From an uncultured Mycoplasma sp. (GTDB lineage: Bacteria > Bacillota_I > Bacilli_A > Mycoplasmatales > Metamycoplasmataceae), in the NCBI GenBank assembly GCA_949293065.1, contig CASFBV010000025.1, positions 1 to 10,245 of the forward strand: a stretch of 10,245 bases of DNA. Reading direction: 5' to 3'. This document shows positions 6,358-10,245 of this stretch, one piece after another (within the stretch, counting starts at the first letter, position 1; every line of letters starts with the position of its first letter). The translations under genes and the position numbers were made by a program. The notes beneath the pieces were generated by a model that had not been told where the DNA came from, did no database searches, and worked only from the letters and a program-made list of their open reading frames with translations.

Positions 6358-9356
6358 TATGCTTCTACCTCATATTTAATGTCTTCAAAATATTGAAGTC
6401 CATATTTCGATAATGGAACTATATATTCTGAAAGATATAATGTATAGTTAACACTTTCAATTCTGTCTACTGATGATTCAGTATCAATTGATACACCTTT
6501 TATTGAATCAAATTCTTTAATTAAACCTACTCAACCTTTTCCTTGCTCTTCATAAGACGAACTTTGTTGTCATGATGCATCTGATTCAAATTTTTTATAG
6601 ATGACTGGTAATTCAGCAATTGGATTTAGTTGGTTTGGATTTCTATCTAAATCGGCAACTCATTGATCACCATCTAATTTTTGTGTAAAGTATTGAATGA
6701 TGTTGTTATTTTGATAATTGTTAATTAAATCTCAATTTTCAACTTTTAACATCTCATCATATGATTGAGCCCCGTCTGCTAAATCACTATCAAAATGTTC
6801 TCTAACATATTTAGCTAATTCTGTAAATTGAGGGAATTGTTGTTGTACTGATCTAACTTTTCCACGAGAAGGACGAATTATAGTAATGCCTTCAACAACT
6901 TGATTTTGAAATAATTCATCTGGATCATTATCTGGATCTTTTGCAAAAATACCATAAGCATTAACAATGTTTGTCCCCCCTCCTGCAGAAGTGAAAGCAG
7001 CAAAATAAGATCCAATACCCTCATAATCATATGATCAAAGATTTGCATTGAATGCTCCTCTTCTTTGATTTATAGAAGTAAGCATTTCATTTCTTGTTGT
7101 TGGTTTCAAGAATTTTGCATTTATTCTTGGATCTAATTCATTAATTACATTTTCAACAATATATTTTGTCGCACTACATTTTACTTCATCTTGATCAGCA
7201 AAGGGATAAGCAATCTCAAATTCAATTTTATCCTTGCTTGGATCTAAATTATATTCCTGATAAAACTTATCAAGCAATGACTTCATTGCTTTTTTAATTT
7301 GTTGATATTGTGGGGATTGCATTTTAGTTTTTTGGAAATTCTGTGCTGCTGCTTCGCCATATTTATCTTTGATTTGTTCTGCTGTCATTGCGGATAATTC
7401 TTTCATTTCCTTAAAAGTAACAACTTGTTTATTTCCGTTTTCATCAAAATAAATTAAATCATTAATCCCTTGATCAATGAAATCAGCAGGAGTTAATGAA
7501 TTGGCTGAGGTAGAACAAAATACAGCATTTTGTGCTGCGCCACTCAACCATACATCTCTTGTGCCTGAATAAGCTTGTTGAATATATTGTTGTCAGTTAA
7601 TTGACGCTTGAATTAATAATCTAAAATCAAATCCATATCCAGCAAAAAAACTGTTCCCTGTGTTTGCAACTCCTTTGTTTAATTGTTGTATTGTTGAACC
7701 ATAGACTAATTGTGAATACACATCATTGAATGAATAACTTGAGTTATTAATTGGGTTTGCTTGTCAAACCATTCTAGATGTTAATTGAGATACATTTATT
7801 TTTTTTGTTGGTTGTAATCCGTTTTTTTCTGAATTTGAAATTAATACATTTTCATCATTTGATGAACCATATAACTTTTGTTTTTGAGCATCTGAAATTA
7901 ATGAATAATCAACTTGTGATAATGTTCCATTTAAATATGAAGTAAAAGCTTGATTAATAAATGTTGAACTATCAATTGAACCTGTATATTCAATAATTAC
8001 TTTATTAAGAGTTCTTTGTTTTTTGCCATTTACTACTTTTCCTTTTTGTACAGATTCAACCCAATTTTTATTTGCATAATATTTGTTATATTCGAAAATT
8101 TCTCTATTGGCTTCTGAGTATGTTGGAATATAACAAGATGCATATAATGTATGTTCTCTATCTTGTCCATATGTATAAATTCCATATTTTGCAGCTTCTC
8201 CTGTAATTTCTCCTGCAGATGTGTAATTATTTTTTTGGTTATTAAACACTTCATCAATGTATTGTGAAGGAGCTAATGAAAATGTTAAATCATTTACCAA
8301 ATATTGTTTGATAATATTTCTTATTGAGAAAGAAGAATCTAAATTAATTGATCCATCTTTGCTGAAAATATTCATTGAGAATGTAAATGCATCTTGACCA
8401 TCAACCGTTTTTTGAACAGCTGTATCTTCATTCTCTAATTTGTCTTCATTTATGTTTAAAAAATCAAATATATAAGCATTTGGATATTTTTGTGTTTCCC
8501 CAAATCTCTTTGTTGTTTGAGTTTTACTAATAAAATAACTATCTAAGTCTTGAGAACCTCCATGAGATCTTCTATATGTTTTGTCATACAATCATGTTCT
8601 CTTAAATGAATAAAACATATCTTTTGGGCAAATATCATATTTAGTTTGATGACCATTTGAATCTACTCATTTGTTTCCAGGTGCAAATGTAACACCCAAT
8701 CCAGCTAAAATAAATTTTTTATTAGTTGTATCAATTGAAATATTTGGATCATCTAAATTAGGCTTTGAACCTAAAAATCCAGATGCTATTATTTTTCCAA
8801 ATACTTTTGAATTGTTTATTGATCTAGGATCATCAGAATCTTTATCTAAAACTTTTTGTTGTTTATTATCTGGTGTTGGTGTTATTGAAGCGTCATCACT
8901 ATTAAAAACTAATTGGAAATATTTATCTGGTTGAGTTTTTAAATAATCAGAATTTAATTGTGATTCATTTAAGGAAGTATCAACAAAAGTTAAAACTAAG
9001 GAATTAGCGTTGGCAAATTCAAATGATTCATAAGATGGTTGGATTACTTCTCCTGTTTTTTGATCAAATTCAAATTTTCCTTCAGTTCTAATGTGTAAAA
9101 TTTCATTCAATACTAACATTGATAAATTTGATGTTGCTGAATTGCTAGATGTAGGAGACCCATATGTTGCAGAATAATCATATTTATATCCTTCATTATT
9201 TAAGTTCTCATTGTATCTCATTGAAAAGATACCTTTTTGAGAAATTCTTTCTACACCATGAGAACTAAAATATACTCCACAACCTATACCAATTGCGGCA
9301 GCGGGTACTAAAATAGCAGTACTTACTATTAATGCTTTTTTTAGTATAGGTTTCAT
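6357..9356 (-). CDS. oppA: OppA-type oligopeptide-binding lipoprotein
   Basis: The surface receptor that captures peptides and hands them to OppB/OppC; 999 residues, almost twice the usual 540 or so of OppA but in line with mycoplasma versions. The N-terminus MKPILKK is followed by a hydrophobic stretch (8-25) and C26 in the sequence AIGIGC, consistent with a lipoprotein signal although the -3 residue is not the usual Leu. A block CPKDMFYSFKRTW (243-255) resembles the family 5 solute-binding proteins (SBP_bac_5), and the C-terminal part contains NLWSYDYEGIGSYFAAF, typical of mycoplasma OppA as I remember it. Position directly before oppBCDF supports the role. M. hominis OppA is known as an ecto-ATPase and adhesin; I see no canonical GxxxxGK[ST] here, so I do not transfer that. 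The ATG has a strong ribosome-binding site. Trp is mostly TGA, with at least one TGG. The stop overlaps oppB. Confidence 0.9.
6975..6980. repeat. C6 homopolymer inside oppA
   Basis: Six C on the + strand (G6 in the oppA sense) encode part of a Gly-Gly-Gly-Thr stretch (GGA GGG GGG ACA). GGG codons are unusual in this AT-rich gene. It is a possible slippage site near the C-terminal quarter of the protein. Confidence 0.7.
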
Positions 9357-9360
9357 ATTT

Positions 9361-9368
9361 CTCCTTTT
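9361..9368 (-). promoter_or_regulatory. Ribosome-binding site for oppA
   Basis: The - strand reads AAAAGGAG four nt before the oppA ATG, within the 21-nt gap after the upstream transporter gene. It fixes the oppA start. The gap is too short for both a terminator and a new promoter, although a promoter inside the upstream coding region cannot be excluded. Confidence 0.7.
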
Positions 9369-9377
9369 CTTTTACTT

Positions 9378-10245
9378 TTATTCATATCCATTAAATGTTT
9401 TTTTAGTTATTAATGGCATTACAATTTTTATTGCAAAATAGATAATAACTAAGTTAAATCAAATTTTTAGAATTGATGTTGTTAATGATCCGATCATTGA
9501 AGCAATAAAATCAATTTTTAAGGCACAGTAATCTGCATAGGCAATAGTTGGAATGTTTAGATACTCAGTGAAAACAACGAATACAACAATAGGAACAAAT
9601 TTTAAATAGTTTTCTGGTTTCATTTTGAATCTTCCTATTAATAGTGCTATTAGACAGGTTACAATTCCTAATGAAACAATGGTTATAAAGATAGATTTAT
9701 TAGTTAATAATTTTAGAATACCTTTATCATCAAACGAATTATTTATTATCTCTTGAGGTATAAATATAAATGTTATTATTAATGCAAAAAGCACGCTTGT
9801 CAAAATTGTCGTACTGCTTATTAATCCGAAATTTAATTGATATTTCTCTTTTTGCCATGCACTTATTTTATCAATTTTTTCATTTATTGCTTGATATTTT
9901 TTTTCAGCAGCATTAACCTTTGTTGTATTTTGGTTAACTAATTCCAATCTTAATTTATGTAAAGCAAATACTCTTTTAGCATTCATCCGTCTTAAAACAT
10001 TCTCTTTTGAAAAGAATTTATAAAAATAATTAAATGCCATTGCAGATATTCCGGGCAGCATTCCCGAAATACCTAGCGCTACTGAATATAATGGAAAATA
10101 AAATGAAGGCATAAATACAAATGAAATAACATCAGTTGTGAATCCTATAATAAATCCTACAACTGGCCCAAAAATAAATCCAATAATTTTTATAGGTAAT
10201 CCTGCTAATGATAATTTGAATGAAGGAAAAGAACTTAGAGCAGCA
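9378..10245 (-). CDS. ECF transporter S component, possibly folate-type (5' partial)
   Basis: The substrate-binding membrane subunit of an energy-coupling factor vitamin importer. The frame is open from the right edge (first full codon ends at 10244) to TAA at 9378-9380, giving 288 residues; the start lies outside. The visible N-terminus, with LPIKIIGFIFGPVVGFIIG (16-34) followed by D38 and then YFPLYSVALGISGMLPG (49-65), has the pattern of FolT-like S components, in which a FGP-x-x-G span is followed by an aromatic/Pro-Gly-Leu-Pro-Gly motif. At least three more hydrophobic spans follow (about 137-160, 178-198, 209-225), with further hydrophobic stretches to the C-terminus. A charged segment of about 60 residues (75-136), likely helical, interrupts the membrane part and makes the protein much longer than usual S components (about 180-200). 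The ligand is not determined. It would need EcfA/EcfT from elsewhere. One TGG (in SAWQKEK) and one TGA Trp (near the end) are seen. Confidence 0.72.

Noticed and set aside
698..9356. Apparent pseudogenes: the opp genes look broken into many pieces under the standard code.
   Set aside because: All the breaks are TGA at positions where Trp fits. With table 4 all five frames are continuous and start and stop at matching junctions.

Overview
The window is AT-rich and reads cleanly only with UGA as tryptophan (translation table 4). Under the standard code every long gene breaks at in-frame TGA codons. With UGA=Trp the fragments join into full-length, well-conserved proteins. This points to a mollicute of the Mycoplasma group. 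An OppA-type lipoprotein gene sits inside the opp cluster, which resembles the M. hominis arrangement more than the M. pneumoniae one. I cannot name the species.

Layout. Two genes lie on the + strand at the left end: the 3' end of an unrecognised gene with a C-terminal membrane segment (1-295), and a small charged coiled-coil protein (341-694). From 698 to the right edge everything is on the - strand. In transcription order these are an ECF-type vitamin transporter S component (5' end outside the window), then oppA (lipoprotein, 999 aa), oppB (344 aa), oppC (397 aa), oppD (360 aa) and oppF (785 aa). The two gene blocks converge with only 3 bp between their stop codons.

How the genes work together. 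The five opp genes make one ABC importer for oligopeptides: a membrane-anchored surface receptor (OppA), two permeases (OppB/OppC) and two ATPases (OppD/OppF). The four internal junctions overlap by 1 to 8 nt, so the genes are very probably co-transcribed and translationally coupled. The S-component gene ends 21 nt before oppA and may belong to the same transcript. It would use an ECF energising module encoded elsewhere.

Points of interest. I see no wholly new system: this is a mycoplasma oligopeptide importer. It does have unusual architecture. OppF carries a roughly 450-residue coiled-coil-rich insertion between its Q-loop and ABC signature, the same topological position as the coiled coil in Rad50/SMC ATPases. 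OppD keeps the C-terminal motif that holds the [4Fe-4S] cluster in other Opp/Dpp ATPases, but all four cysteine positions are replaced (D, N, D, A). OppC has a roughly 60-residue extra segment in its first outer loop. The S component has a charged helical insertion. Two G/C homopolymers lie inside oppA and oppD. There is no gene-free stretch longer than 300 bases, and I found no RNA genes, mobile elements or CRISPR arrays.
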